64,000 nucleotides of DNA from the NCBI RefSeq assembly GCF_019049255.1, contig NZ_JAGMUJ010000084.1:124001-188000 (forward strand), in the 5' to 3' direction. The notes under the pieces are model-generated. The model worked only from the letters and a program-made list of their open reading frames with translations. It was not told the origin of the DNA and ran no database searches. Shown here one piece after another: positions 44,435 to 53,214 of the stretch (the stretch's first letter is position 1; each line of letters opens with the position of its first letter). Source of the stretch: Streptomyces sp. AC558_RSS880 (GTDB lineage Bacteria > Actinomycetota > Actinomycetes > Streptomycetales > Streptomycetaceae). The position numbers and the translations under genes are program-made.

Positions 44435-45934
44435 ATGTCTGCCGAACATCAGATCGCCCATTTCCTGCGGGAGTTGGGGAGCCAGGACCCGGACCGCCGC
44501 ACCGCCGCGGCCAAAGGACTGGGAAGAACCGGCCGCCCCGAACACGCCGCCGCCCTCGTCGGGGCCGCCGGCGATCCGGACCCCCGGGTGCGGGCGGCCG
44601 CCGCGCACGGCCTGGGCCGGCTCGGAGAGCGGCAGGCCGGCCCCGGGGTGCTGGTGCGGCTGATGGGCGATCCGCAGCCGGAGGTACGGCGCGGGGCCTC
44701 GCTCGCCGCGCTGCGGCTCGGGTTGGACGACCGGCCGGCGACGGAGGCGTACGCGCGGCTGCTGCGCGACCCGGACCGGCACCTCCGGATCAATGCCCTG
44801 ACCGCCCTGACCGCCCTGGGCACACCCGGCGACCCCGTGGCGCTGGTGGAGTCGCTCGGTGACGCGGACTCCGCCGTGTGGGGGCGTGCCCACAGCCTGG
44901 TGTACCGGTTGCGGGACGTCCCCGCCGTCCGGGCGGAGGTGGTGCGCACCGCCCGTGAGGGAACGGGAGCCGCCCGGGCCCGGGCCCTGGAGATGCTGCC
45001 GGCCCGCTGCACCGAGCGGCTGCTCGACTCGCTGCTCGCAGGGCTGCGCGATCCCTCCGCGCAGGTGCGGACCGCGGTGGTGCGACGGCTGCTCGCCACC
45101 GGCCCCGGCCCCGCGGCCGACGCGCTGGCCGTGGCCCTCGACGGCGAGCGCGACCCGGAGACGGCGGCATGGCTGCTCGTCGCACTCGGCAGGTGGAACG
45201 ACCCCCGGGCACTTGGTCCTGCGGTGCGGTGGCTGGGCGATCCCGTGGCCGGGCCGCGCGCCGCGCGCGCCCTCGGCGGCATCCGCACCGAGGCCGCCGC
45301 CGAGGAACTGCGGACGGCGCTGGACGACCGGGCGCTGCCCGGCCTCACCCGGGCGGCCGCCGCCGTGGCCATCGGTGAGTCGGGAGCGTGGGACGCCGTG
45401 TGGTGGCTGCTTCCGCTCCTCGACGACGCGGACGCCGACCTGCGCGGCGGTGCGCTCGACGGCCTGGGCACGCTCATCGACGACGGGCTGCGGCCGTGGG
45501 AGCGGCACGCGGTGGCCTGGGCCCTGGCCGCGCACCTGGCGGACGGACACGACGTATGGCGCACGCGCAACGCGCTCGCCGGGCTCGCACAGGCCCTGCC
45601 CGCCGTGCGCCGCCTCGCCGACCGGGCGTCCCACGGGGAAGTCCGGGCCGCCGCACTGTCCCTGCTGGACCCCGACGGGACGACCGGCGACCTGCGACGC
45701 TTCGTACGAGGCCTGGACGACCCGTACGAAGCCGTCCGCTACCACGCCGCCCTCGGCCTCACACGGTGGGCGGAGACCAGTACCGGACCCCTGCCCGACA
45801 CCGCACGGGTGAGCGCCCGGCTGACCGTCCTGACCTCGGACGCGTCACCCCGGCTGCGGCAGGCCGCGACCGACGCGCTGGACGCCCTCGGGCCCGCCGC
45901 GGGCGCCGCGTCCGGTCGCCGCCCGCGTCCCTGA
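44435..45934 (+). CDS. HEAT-repeat protein
   Basis: A 499-residue protein almost wholly made of HEAT/PBS-lyase-like repeats of about 30 residues (for example DPDRRTAAAKGLGRTGRPEH and DPDPRVRAAAAHGLGRLGE). It has no signal peptide or membrane helix. ATG 44435 opens the conserved SAEHQIAHFLREL; the upstream part of the open frame is not supported, and the ribosome site is weak. Such proteins are scaffolds for protein binding or enzymes acting on bilin-type cofactors; no partner is evident nearby, and the function is unknown. Confidence 0.75.
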   Translation: MSAEHQIAHFLRELGSQDPDRRTAAAKGLGRTGRPEHAAALVGAAGDPDPRVRAAAAHGLGRLGERQAGPGVLVRLMGDPQPEVRRGASLAALRLGLDDRPATEAYARLLRDPDRHLRINALTALTALGTPGDPVALVESLGDADSAVWGRAHSLVYRLRDVPAVRAEVVRTAREGTGAARARALEMLPARCTERLLDSLLAGLRDPSAQVRTAVVRRLLATGPGPAADALAVALDGERDPETAAWLLVALGRWNDPRALGPAVRWLGDPVAGPRAARALGGIRTEAAAEELRTALDDRALPGLTRAAAAVAIGESGAWDAVWWLLPLLDDADADLRGGALDGLGTLIDDGLRPWERHAVAWALAAHLADGHDVWRTRNALAGLAQALPAVRRLADRASHGEVRAAALSLLDPDGTTGDLRRFVRGLDDPYEAVRYHAALGLTRWAETSTGPLPDTARVSARLTVLTSDASPRLRQAATDALDALGPAAGAASGRRPRP

Positions 45935-46107
45935 CCGTCCCGGCCGAACTGTCCGCGGGACCGGCGCCCGGCAGTGGCGTGGAATGATGTCCACCGGGCC
46001 TACGGCTCCCCGGCTTCGCGCGACCGCGCGCGGAACGCCCGAGGTGTTCCTCACGGTGCGCCGCCGGAGCCGGGCCGCATCGGCCTACGGCCGGTCGGGA
46101 CCACACC

Positions 46108-46638
46108 ATGTCCGGGGCGTTCATGGCAGTGCGGGGCGAGGCGATCCCGGCCGAACTCGGTTCCCTTCCGGCTCACGTGCGCGCGGACTGCATCCGCGTC
46201 CTCGAGACCGTCGTGCGGGTCGCCCCCAGGGCATGGACCCGCCGCAGGGGCGTCCGGCCGCAGTGGATCACACTCCGTGACGGCGACGACGACGTCGTGG
46301 TGCGGAGGGACTCCGGCGAACTGAGCAAGCACATCGACGGGGACGGCCCGCGGTCCGCCCGCTCCTTCGCCGGCGCCCTGCGGGAAGAGCCGGCGACGAA
46401 CCGGTGCGCCGCCGTGGTCTACGGGGACGCGATCGACTCGCGCACGTGGGGCTGGGTCCTCCCGCTCCTGGCCGGACGGCTGCCCGGGCTGGACACGGCG
46501 GTGATGGTCGACGTCGGACACCGCGCGGGGGCCCGATCCACGTTCTCGTTCCCGGTCGGGTACCGGCGCTCGCCCGTCCGACGCCTACGGTTCGAGGAGG
46601 ACGTACGCGCGATCCTGCGGCGCGCCGGAAGCATGTGA
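46108..46638 (+). CDS. Hypothetical protein
   Basis: A 176-residue open frame, not recognised. It is rich in Arg/Asp/Val, with PQWITLRDGDDDVVVRRDSGE and a WGWVLPLLAGRLPGLDTAV segment that could be a short hydrophobic helix. ATG 46108 or 46123 may start it; no strong ribosome site is visible. The opposite strand is also open over part of the region, so the coding strand rests on composition only. Confidence 0.45.
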   Translation: MSGAFMAVRGEAIPAELGSLPAHVRADCIRVLETVVRVAPRAWTRRRGVRPQWITLRDGDDDVVVRRDSGELSKHIDGDGPRSARSFAGALREEPATNRCAAVVYGDAIDSRTWGWVLPLLAGRLPGLDTAVMVDVGHRAGARSTFSFPVGYRRSPVRRLRFEEDVRAILRRAGSM

Positions 46639-46853
46639 CCCGGAGCACATCGCTCCTTCCACGGGGTGGGACACCGCCCCGGTGCCTCCCCGGGGTCGAC
46701 GACGAACGGTCACTGACCGCGGGGCCGGGGGCAGTGGCCGTTCCTGGCCACGTCTTCCTCGGCGCAGCCGCCCCCGCGACCCTGGCCATACGGCTCCGCA
46801 CCTGAGCGCCCCCGACGTGCCGGCCCCGTGGAGGCGGTGCCGGTTCATGCCGC

Positions 46854-47319
46854 TCACCACGTGACCTGCAGGACCGCTTTTCCGGAGACACGGCGCCCGT
46901 GGAGGGCCTCAACGGCCTCGTCGAAGCGGTTCCAGGATCCCTGCCAGCCGATCTCGACGGTGAGGGCCCCCTCAGCGGTCGGTTCGGTGAGAACGGCCAG
47001 GTCCGGCCCCGCATCGCCCTCGATGACGAAGGACGTCAGCGACCTGGTCGGGCCCACGGTCGCGTACGGGGGGGAGACCGCCGGCTCCCCGGAAGTCCCA
47101 GCCGACGCTCTGCACGTCGCCCCCCGGGAGCGAGCAGGTCCATTTGCGCGGCCCGAGCCCGGCGGCCCGCAGCGAGCGCAGTGCGGCCACTCCGGCGACC
47201 GGCAGGGCGACCGCCTTCGCCAGGTCCAGGCCCTCGGGCACCTCGGCGAGCGCACCCGCACCGATCGCGACGCGCTCGGCGAACGCCCCCGAGGCCAGGG
47301 CCACCACCCGGGGGCCCAC
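46854..47319 (-). pseudogene. Decayed NADPH:quinone oxidoreductase (zinc-type dehydrogenase) remnant
   Basis: Two frames hold matching pieces of one MDR enzyme. The upstream piece reads GAFAERVAIGAGALAEVPEG and ALPVAGVAALRSLRAAGLG, the standard region before the Rossmann fold. The downstream piece, in another frame, reads SGEPAVSPPYATVGPTRSLT to the normal C-terminus RRVSGKAVLQVTW. The N-terminal about 60 residues and the roughly 100-residue Rossmann core are missing, and the frame shifts near SVGW. The gene was therefore deleted internally and frameshifted. It lies divergent to an HxlR regulator, the usual partner of such oxidoreductases. Confidence 0.75.
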
Positions 47320-47340
47320 CGCCGGGAAGGAGGCACGTTC

Positions 47341-47739
47341 ATGTCACGCAGTCACACCCGTGTTGCGGAAGCGGTGAGGGACGAAGCCTGCCCGGTCACC
47401 GAGGTGCTCGACCGCGTGGCGGGCAAGTGGAACATCGGGATCCTGATCGCCGCCGCCCAGGGCCCGGTCCGCTTCACCGAACTCGAACGCGCCGTCAAAA
47501 GCATCAGCCGGCGCATGCTCACCCTCGACCTGCGCCGACTGGAGCGGGACGGGCTGCTCATCCGCACCGTCCATCCGACCGTGCCGCCCGAGGTCGAGTA
47601 CGACCTCACGCCCACGGCCCGAGAACTCCACGCCTCACTGACCGGACTGGTGGGCCGGGCCGAACGCCACCGGTCCGCCGTCGCCGAGGCCCGCGCCGTC
47701 TACGACGCCGCCGCGGAGCAGCGGCCGGACACCGGCTGA
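47341..47739 (+). CDS. HxlR family transcriptional regulator
   Basis: A 132-residue winged-helix protein: CPVTEVLDRVAGKWNIGIL, then VRFTELERAVKSISRRMLT and the wing DGLLIRTVHPTVPPEVEYDLT. ATG 47341 follows AAGGAGG at seven bases. HxlR proteins sense electrophiles or quinones and usually control an adjacent reductase; here that neighbour is a ruin (46854-47319), so the regulator may now control other genes or only itself. Confidence 0.9.
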   Translation: MSRSHTRVAEAVRDEACPVTEVLDRVAGKWNIGILIAAAQGPVRFTELERAVKSISRRMLTLDLRRLERDGLLIRTVHPTVPPEVEYDLTPTARELHASLTGLVGRAERHRSAVAEARAVYDAAAEQRPDTG

Positions 47740-47863
47740 ACCGGCCCGGGACGGCTCTCAGGCGTCAAGAGGAGTCGGACGCACTGCGGAACCGTCGCGG
47801 AGGCGTCGGACGGTCCCGACGTCCGGAGCGAACCGGCTCCGTCCCCCGTTCGCCCCACGCACT

Positions 47864-48994
47864 TCAGCCGTTCACGCCCCGGCGGCCGGTGTGGTCGGCG
47901 CGCTTCAGCGCGGGCATGAGCCGCCGTGCGTTGTCGCGGTAGATGCCGCGACGCTGGTGCTCGGTGAACGCGTGGTCGGCCTCGACGGCCGGCACCGTGA
48001 AGCCGGTGACGATCTCGGCGGAGGCGGCCGGCCAGTCCGTGCCGAAGAGGATCCGGTCGGCACCGGCCGTCTCCACCAGGGTGCACGCCGGAGCGAGCGG
48101 GCCCGCCGTGTCGTAGTGGAAACGGCGGAGACCGTCGCGCACGCGGGCCGCGTCGAGGGGCGGGGTGCAGAAGCCGCCGAAGGCCTCGAGACGGGTGGCG
48201 ATCTGGGGAAGGAATCCGCCGGCGTGCGGCAGGACGACGGACAGACGGGGGTACCGGTCGAGTGTTCCTGCGCGGATCAGGTTCACAGCGGCACGCGTGG
48301 TGTCCAGCAGGAAGTCGCACATGAAGTTCGGGATCCCGGGAACGGTGGGCACCCCCGGTGGTTTCCCCGGAAGATCGAGTGGGTGGGTGAAGAGAACACC
48401 GGAACGTTCGTCGACTTCGGCGAGGAAGCGGTCGTACGAGGGATCACCCAGGTACACACCGTTGTAGCTCGCCTTCACGCTCACTCCGACGGCACCGAGT
48501 TCGTCGAAGGCGCGTCGGAACGCCCACGTGGTGACCTCGGGGTGATCCAGGAGGGCAGGGCAGAGGAAGGCGAAACGGCCCGGGTGTTCGTGCATCAAGT
48601 CGCTCAGCGCCTCGAAGACGACGGACAGCCCCTCCCTGGCCTGCGCCGCGGAGCGATACCGGTCCTGCATGGTGGGATTGAGAACGGCGGTCGCGATCCC
48701 CGCCCGGTCCATGAGAGCGAGCGTGGAGTCCGCGTCCCAGCGCGACCACCACTGCAGCTCCTCCTGTCGCACCACCCCTTCGCGCTCCGCCCACTCCACC
48801 CATTCCGGCGCGGTGAAATGGTGGTGCACATCGATTTTCGCCCGCCAGGCGTCGTCACCTCCCTCGGTGCCGCTCGCACTGCCCCCTCCCCCGGTGAGAG
48901 CGCGGGACTTCTGAGTGGTACCGGCTGTGGACGCCATGACCCCACCGGCTATGAGCAGACCGCGCCGGCTCAAGGTTCGACCCGAGTTCGACAT
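47864..48994 (-). CDS. Tat-exported amidohydrolase_2 family protein (ACMSD/resorcylate decarboxylase-like)
   Basis: A 376-residue protein. The N-terminus SGRTLSRRGLLIAGGVMAS is a twin-arginine signal. The mature enzyme has the metal motif IDVHHHFTAPEWVEW, further metal and active-site positions in LPHAGGFLPQI and FGTDWPAAS, and LDHPEVTTWAFRRAFDELG. These match the decarboxylase/hydrolase group related to ACMSD. ATG 48994 has GGAAG upstream; ATG 49006 would add four residues. It probably folds with a metal inside the cell and is exported folded. The substrate is unknown, likely an aromatic or carboxylated compound. Confidence 0.85.
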   Translation of the reverse strand: MSNSGRTLSRRGLLIAGGVMASTAGTTQKSRALTGGGGSASGTEGGDDAWRAKIDVHHHFTAPEWVEWAEREGVVRQEELQWWSRWDADSTLALMDRAGIATAVLNPTMQDRYRSAAQAREGLSVVFEALSDLMHEHPGRFAFLCPALLDHPEVTTWAFRRAFDELGAVGVSVKASYNGVYLGDPSYDRFLAEVDERSGVLFTHPLDLPGKPPGVPTVPGIPNFMCDFLLDTTRAAVNLIRAGTLDRYPRLSVVLPHAGGFLPQIATRLEAFGGFCTPPLDAARVRDGLRRFHYDTAGPLAPACTLVETAGADRILFGTDWPAASAEIVTGFTVPAVEADHAFTEHQRRGIYRDNARRLMPALKRADHTGRRGVNG

Positions 48995-49456
48995 CCGCAC
49001 TTCCATTCTTAGCGCCGTCCTCTGCCGCACCACGGTGACCCGGCCGCGGCAGCGCGGCCTCGCCGGACGGCGCCGCCGGAGGGACAAATTCCGCCGTATG
49101 GAGCAGTCAGCTGCCGCCCGAGCGGCACGATTCCGCGGCAGCGGTCGCAGCACACCGGCGTGGGACGACCGCGGCGCTCGGCCCCAGCCCTCCGACGAAC
49201 GAGTACGGCCGGCCGGGAACGGACCGGAAGGCCGTTGCACCCGACCACGGACATGACGGGAACAGCCGCTCCCACGAGCACCGCGTGTCCGATCACCACT
49301 GCGGCGCGGCGCCCACCGCCGGCACCGGACGATCAGACGGAGGCCTCCCCCGGCATCCGGCGGACGCCCGCCCGAGCGAACGCGCTCGAGACACCGTTCG
49401 AGGACGAAAAGGCACAAATCGCGCCGTCACCGGAGCAGCGCGGGCACCATGTCGGA
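48995..49456. other. Intergenic region between divergent amidohydrolase and NUDIX genes
   Basis: About 460 bases without a convincing gene. An inverted repeat GCTGCCGC/GCGGCAGC (49110-49117 and 49135-49142) has 8-base arms and a 17-base spacer; it may be a regulator site or hairpin. No clear promoter hexamers were identified. Confidence 0.45.
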
Positions 49457-49966
49457 ATGGCCGCCTCTCGCTCCCTGCCGCTCGCCGTCGACGACCGCGG
49501 CAACGCCTTGATCTCCTTCGTCCGGGCAGCGGAGGACAAGCCGCCCGGTGACGCGCCCTTGCCCCTGGCGCTGGTGGCCCTGTGGCACGGCGACCGCGTC
49601 CTGATGGTCCTCGACCGGTCCCGGCAGACCTGGGAATTGCCGGGCGGACAGATCGACCCCGGTGAGACCCCTCGCCGCGCGGCCGCGCGCGAGTTGCTGG
49701 AGGAGACCGGCCACGTCCCCGAGGGGCGGCTCCGTTTCGTCGGCTTCGCGGGCTTCGCTCTGGCGCCCGACCGACGTGCCGAATACGGCGCCCTGTTCAC
49801 CGGCCGGTCCTCCGGCGCCGCACGGCTCTTCCAGCCCGACGACGAGATCGCGGCCATCCGGTGGTGGGACCTTCGCCAGTCCCTGCCGGGGCGACTTCAG
49901 CCGCTGGACGCCCACCTCGCAGAGCTCACCCGCGACGGCACGGCCGAGGATTCCGGTACAGGCTGA
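49457..49966 (+). CDS. NUDIX hydrolase
   Basis: A 169-residue protein with a complete NUDIX box, GGQIDPGETPRRAAARELLE followed by ETGH, giving the G-x5-E-x7-RE-x2-EE-x-G pattern. It cleaves nucleoside diphosphates linked to another group; the exact substrate is unknown. ATG 49457 is used because the fold begins shortly after it; the ribosome site is weak. Confidence 0.85.
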   Translation: MAASRSLPLAVDDRGNALISFVRAAEDKPPGDAPLPLALVALWHGDRVLMVLDRSRQTWELPGGQIDPGETPRRAAARELLEETGHVPEGRLRFVGFAGFALAPDRRAEYGALFTGRSSGAARLFQPDDEIAAIRWWDLRQSLPGRLQPLDAHLAELTRDGTAEDSGTG

Positions 49967-50089
49967 GACGCCGTCCTGGATCGAGCGGCGGACCGTGTCA
50001 TCGGAATGCGGAACGGACGGCGTTACAAGGGGTGGAGAGGCGCCCTCCACCCTGTCCGATCGGAATGATCCGCAAGGAGTCCTGTATCC

Positions 50090-50662
50090 ATGACACGGAT
50101 GACGGTAACGAACAAGTGTGTGACCGCCGTTGTGGTCGCGGTCGCGCTGGCAGGAGTGCCGGGCGCGGCGCAGGCCGTCACGCCGGCGCAGGCGCCGGCC
50201 GCGGCGCAGGCCCACCGCCAGAGCGGCGAGCCGGCTCCGGACGCGGCCGGGTCGGTGCGGGTGGTGGCACCGGGTGAGCGTGTCCGGGCCGGTGCGGGCG
50301 TCGAGCTGTGGCTGACGGAGGAGGGCAAGCACTGGTCGACACCGGAGATGGACCACCAGTTCCGGAGCGTGGTCGACGGCAACATCGACCTGAGCAGCCG
50401 CAGCATCGGCCTGATGGCGGAACCCGTGGGAGACCGCTACTTCCTGTCCGGCGTCTACGTGGCCGAGCACAGCTCGGTCCGGGTCGTCGTCGACACGAGC
50501 GACGGCGAGGTCACCGCTTCCGTAGTGCGGCTCGCCGGTACGCCCGGCTGGGGCGTCTGGTACGCCGACCTCCCCCTCCACGAGGACCTCACCATCAACA
50601 GCGTCACCCTCTACAACAGGCACGGGAAGGAAATCGCCTCCCTGACCCCCGCCCGCCCGTAG
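50090..50662 (+). CDS. Secreted protein, paralogue of the sensor domain of the sigma-linked membrane protein
   Basis: A 190-residue exported protein. The signal peptide ends near AAQAVTP. The mature domain (residues about 50-190) includes VRVVAPGERVRAGAGVELWL, WSTPEMDHQFRSV and a C-terminal VWYADLPLHEDLTI, almost identical to the C-terminal domain of the protein at 51323-52030. AAGGAG stands upstream of ATG 50090. Because it lacks the membrane anchor, it may act as a soluble decoy or ligand-binding copy. No known family was recognised. Confidence 0.75.
   Translation: MTRMTVTNKCVTAVVVAVALAGVPGAAQAVTPAQAPAAAQAHRQSGEPAPDAAGSVRVVAPGERVRAGAGVELWLTEEGKHWSTPEMDHQFRSVVDGNIDLSSRSIGLMAEPVGDRYFLSGVYVAEHSSVRVVVDTSDGEVTASVVRLAGTPGWGVWYADLPLHEDLTINSVTLYNRHGKEIASLTPARP
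50237..50372 (+). repeat. Direct repeat copy 1 (duplicated domain)
   Basis: 136 bases that match 51605-51740 with a single mismatch by eye. The two copies encode the same part of a shared sensor-like domain, and further similarity continues through both 3' ends. The near identity suggests recent duplication or gene conversion. Confidence 0.85.
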
Positions 50663-50798
50663 CCGCCCTGACAGCCCTGGCGGCTCCCAGGAGGTGACCC
50701 ATGGGCGTGGGCCGGTCCTGCCCGGCCCACGCCCATGTCCGCCCGCCGGCCCCGTACTTGTTGTCTCCCCCGCCTCCGACCCCAAGGAATCCGTTGTC

Positions 50799-51323
50799 GT
50801 GACGCACGAGAGCCACGCCGACTTCGCCGAGTTCGCCACCGTGGCCTGGCCCCGCTTGGTGCGTACGGCTCACATGCTCACCGGCGACTTCCACGAGGCC
50901 GAGGACCTCGTTCAGACCACGCTGGCCAAGATGTACGCGCGATGGCGGAAGATCCCGCGCCACGAGGTCGACGTCTACATACGCCGGGCTCTGGTCAACA
51001 ACAACATCAGCCGGGTGCGCAAGAAACGCATAGCCCACTTGCTCATGCCGTTTCTGCCCGAGTCGGTGCACCGGACGCACGGCGGGCACGCCGAGGCCGT
51101 CGAGCAGAGCACCGTCCTCGTCGAGGCCCTTTCGGTCCTGTCCGCCCGCCAGCGTGCCGTCATGGTGCTGCGCTACTGGGAGGACATGAGCGAACAGGAG
51201 ATCGCCGCGGCGCTGAACTGCTCCGTCGGCACGGTCAAGACGCATGCCCGGCGCGGCCTGGAGGCGCTGCGCGCCCATCCCCTCCTCACCTTCCACCTTG
51301 TCGACCAGGAAGCGAAGCGCTGA
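50799..51323 (+). CDS. SigE-family (ECF) RNA polymerase sigma factor
   Basis: A 174-residue ECF sigma factor. Region 2 has GDFHEAEDLVQTTLAKMYARW; region 4 has LSARQRAVMVLRYWEDMSEQ and EIAAALNCSVGTVKTHARRG. The length is that of the SigE-type actinomycete ECF group. GTG 50799 has AAGGA upstream. The gene ends in a TGATG overlap with the next gene, a probable membrane partner that may act as anti-sigma factor. Confidence 0.9.
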   Translation: MTHESHADFAEFATVAWPRLVRTAHMLTGDFHEAEDLVQTTLAKMYARWRKIPRHEVDVYIRRALVNNNISRVRKKRIAHLLMPFLPESVHRTHGGHAEAVEQSTVLVEALSVLSARQRAVMVLRYWEDMSEQEIAAALNCSVGTVKTHARRGLEALRAHPLLTFHLVDQEAKR

Positions 51324-52030
51324 TGTCCCCGACTTCCCGGCCCTCCCCGCAGCCTCGGCATGAAATCGAACGACTGCGTGACGCATTCGGTGAGGTGGCC
51401 GACGGCCTCATGCCCTCTCCCGTTCCGCTGGCCGCCATCGAACGGGCAGGCCGTGCCCGACGGCGCCGCCGCACCGCCGGGATGGTGATCGGCTGCGGCC
51501 TGCTGCTGGCTCCGCTGACCGCCGTCACGGTCCGCGCCGTCCTCCAGGAACACAGCCCTCCGCAGCGGAACGAGGTCGCGGCGCATCCGACGCCGCCGGA
51601 CACGCCGGACGCGGCCGGGTCGGTGCGGGTGGTGGCACCGGGTGAGCGTGTCCGGGCCGGTGCGGGCGTCGAGCTGTGGCTGACGGAGGAGGGCGAGCAC
51701 TGGTCGACACCGGAGATGGACCACCAGTTCCGGAGCGTGGCCGACCGCGACGTCGGCCACCGCCACCCCACCGTGGGCCTGATGACGGAGACCGTGGACA
51801 ACCGCTGTTTCCTGTCCGGGTTGTACACGGGCACCGTCGACGTCGGCCGCGTCGTCGTCGACACCGGCGACGGCAAGGTCACCGCATCGGTGGTACGACT
51901 GCCCGGTACGCCCGACTGGGGCGTCTGGTACGCCGACGTCCCCCTCCACGAGGACCTCACCATCGACGGCGTCACCCTCTACAGCACGCGCGGGAAGGAA
52001 ATCGCCTCCATGACCCCCTCCCGGCCCTGA
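51323..52030 (+). CDS. Membrane protein with extracellular sensor domain, probable anti-sigma partner
   Basis: A 235-residue single-pass protein. A cytoplasmic part (1-50) with LRDAFGEVADGLMPSPVPLA, a membrane helix (GMVIGCGLLLAPLTAVTV, about 53-70) and an external domain (about 95-235) that duplicates the secreted protein at 50090-50662. The start overlaps the sigma factor stop, so the pair is co-translated. Sigma control through the short cytoplasmic tail is inferred from position; no zinc-binding anti-sigma motif (HxxxCxxC) is present. Confidence 0.7.
   Translation: MSPTSRPSPQPRHEIERLRDAFGEVADGLMPSPVPLAAIERAGRARRRRRTAGMVIGCGLLLAPLTAVTVRAVLQEHSPPQRNEVAAHPTPPDTPDAAGSVRVVAPGERVRAGAGVELWLTEEGEHWSTPEMDHQFRSVADRDVGHRHPTVGLMTETVDNRCFLSGLYTGTVDVGRVVVDTGDGKVTASVVRLPGTPDWGVWYADVPLHEDLTIDGVTLYSTRGKEIASMTPSRP
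51605..51740 (+). repeat. Direct repeat copy 2 (duplicated domain)
   Basis: Second copy of the 136-base near-identical segment at 50237-50372. It lies at the same position of the paralogous external domain. Confidence 0.85.
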
Positions 52031-52265
52031 TCCCGGGAACCGTCTCGAGGACGATCTTGTCAACGCTCCGGGACCACGGCGTAGCGCTCTCGCCCTGTGC
52101 GTGGCTCAGGCCGACTGCCAGGCGGACGTCGCACCGAGAGCCCCTGTGTTCACCCGGACAGGTCGCGCCGCCGTGCCGGCGATCCCCTCCACCCGCTCCG
52201 CGACGACATGCCGACGGAGTGCCGTCCTCGCTCCGGCTCGGGTCACGGGCTTCCCGTGGCGCCGG

Positions 52266-53204
52266 TCACCATGCGCTGATGACCGGCGCGTCGGGTTCGT
52301 GCCGCCGCCAGGCCTCGTTGACGCGCGAGAGCCGGCCCGCCGCGGCGATGCCGCGCAGGGAGGCGACCTTGCCGTCACGGACCTCGAACGCCACGGCGCC
52401 CACGACCCGGCCGTCGACCACGGCGAGGACGGCCGGGGAGCCGTTGACCCACGCGATGTGCATCGCGGGCGAGCCGCCGGCCAGCCGCCGCTTCGCCGGC
52501 GTGGGTGTGAAGCCGGCCCGCACGTAGGAGGCGACCCGCTCACGCGTCGTGTACCGCAGCAGCCGCCTGCTCAGTCCGGCGCCGTCCGAGACCGCCGTCA
52601 CGTCGTCGGTGAGCAGTGCCACCAGCCGCTCGGTGCGCCCCGACGTGGCGGCGGCGAGGAATTCCTCGACGACGCGGCGCGCGGACGCGGGATCGGCCTC
52701 GCCACCGCGGCGGCGCTCGGCGGCGACCCGGACCCGGGCGCGGTGGACATGCTGCTGGCTCGCGGACTCGGTGATGTCGAGGATCCCGGCGATCTCGGCG
52801 TGACTGTACGAGAAGGCCTCACGCAGGACGTAGACGGCCCGCTCGACCGGTGAGAGGCGCTCCATGAGGGTCAGTACGGCCAAGGACACCGATTCGCGCT
52901 GCTCGAAGGTGTCGGCAGGGCCGAGCATCGGGTCGCCCTCGAGGAGCGGCTCGGGCAGCCAGGCCCCGGCCGCTCGCTCGTGGCGCGCCTGCGCCGAGCG
53001 GAGCCGGTCGAGGCAGAGACGGGTGGCGACCTTGGTCAGCCACGCTTCCGGCACCTCGATCCGTTCGCGGTCCGCGGCCTGCCAGCGCAGGAAGGTGTCC
53101 TGCACGGCGTCCTCGGCGTCGGCGGCCGAGCCGAGCAGGCGGTACGCGAGCGAGGCCAGCCGGCCCCGGCTGGCCTCGAACCGTTCGACGGCTGCGCTGT
53201 CCAT
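52266..53204 (-). CDS. ECF41-type sigma factor with SnoaL-like C-terminal domain
   Basis: A 312-residue sigma factor. Regions 2 and 4 are at the N-terminus (AEDAVQDTFLRWQAADRER and LSPVERAVYVLREAFSYSHA), then the WLPEP linker and a SnoaL-like tail (RRVVEEFLAAATSGRTERL, with VSDGAGLSRRLL in place of the usual DGGGK). This is the ECF41 layout, where the fused tail replaces an anti-sigma factor. It is encoded 10 bases after the FAD oxidoreductase and probably in its operon. ATG 53204 is chosen over the upstream start of the open frame. Confidence 0.88.
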   Translation of the reverse strand: MDSAAVERFEASRGRLASLAYRLLGSAADAEDAVQDTFLRWQAADRERIEVPEAWLTKVATRLCLDRLRSAQARHERAAGAWLPEPLLEGDPMLGPADTFEQRESVSLAVLTLMERLSPVERAVYVLREAFSYSHAEIAGILDITESASQQHVHRARVRVAAERRRGGEADPASARRVVEEFLAAATSGRTERLVALLTDDVTAVSDGAGLSRRLLRYTTRERVASYVRAGFTPTPAKRRLAGGSPAMHIAWVNGSPAVLAVVDGRVVGAVAFEVRDGKVASLRGIAAAGRLSRVNEAWRRHEPDAPVISAW

Positions 53205-53214
53205 GCGCGTCAGC

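Noticed and set aside
44165..45745. Long minus-strand frame opposite the HEAT-repeat gene
   Set aside because: No domain, no ribosome site and an Arg/Gly/His-rich composition typical of antisense frames; the plus strand has clear HEAT repeats.
46051..46521. Minus-strand frame opposite the hypothetical protein at 46108
   Set aside because: Composition is Arg/Pro/Gly-rich; the plus-strand frame has a more normal residue mix, though neither is certain.
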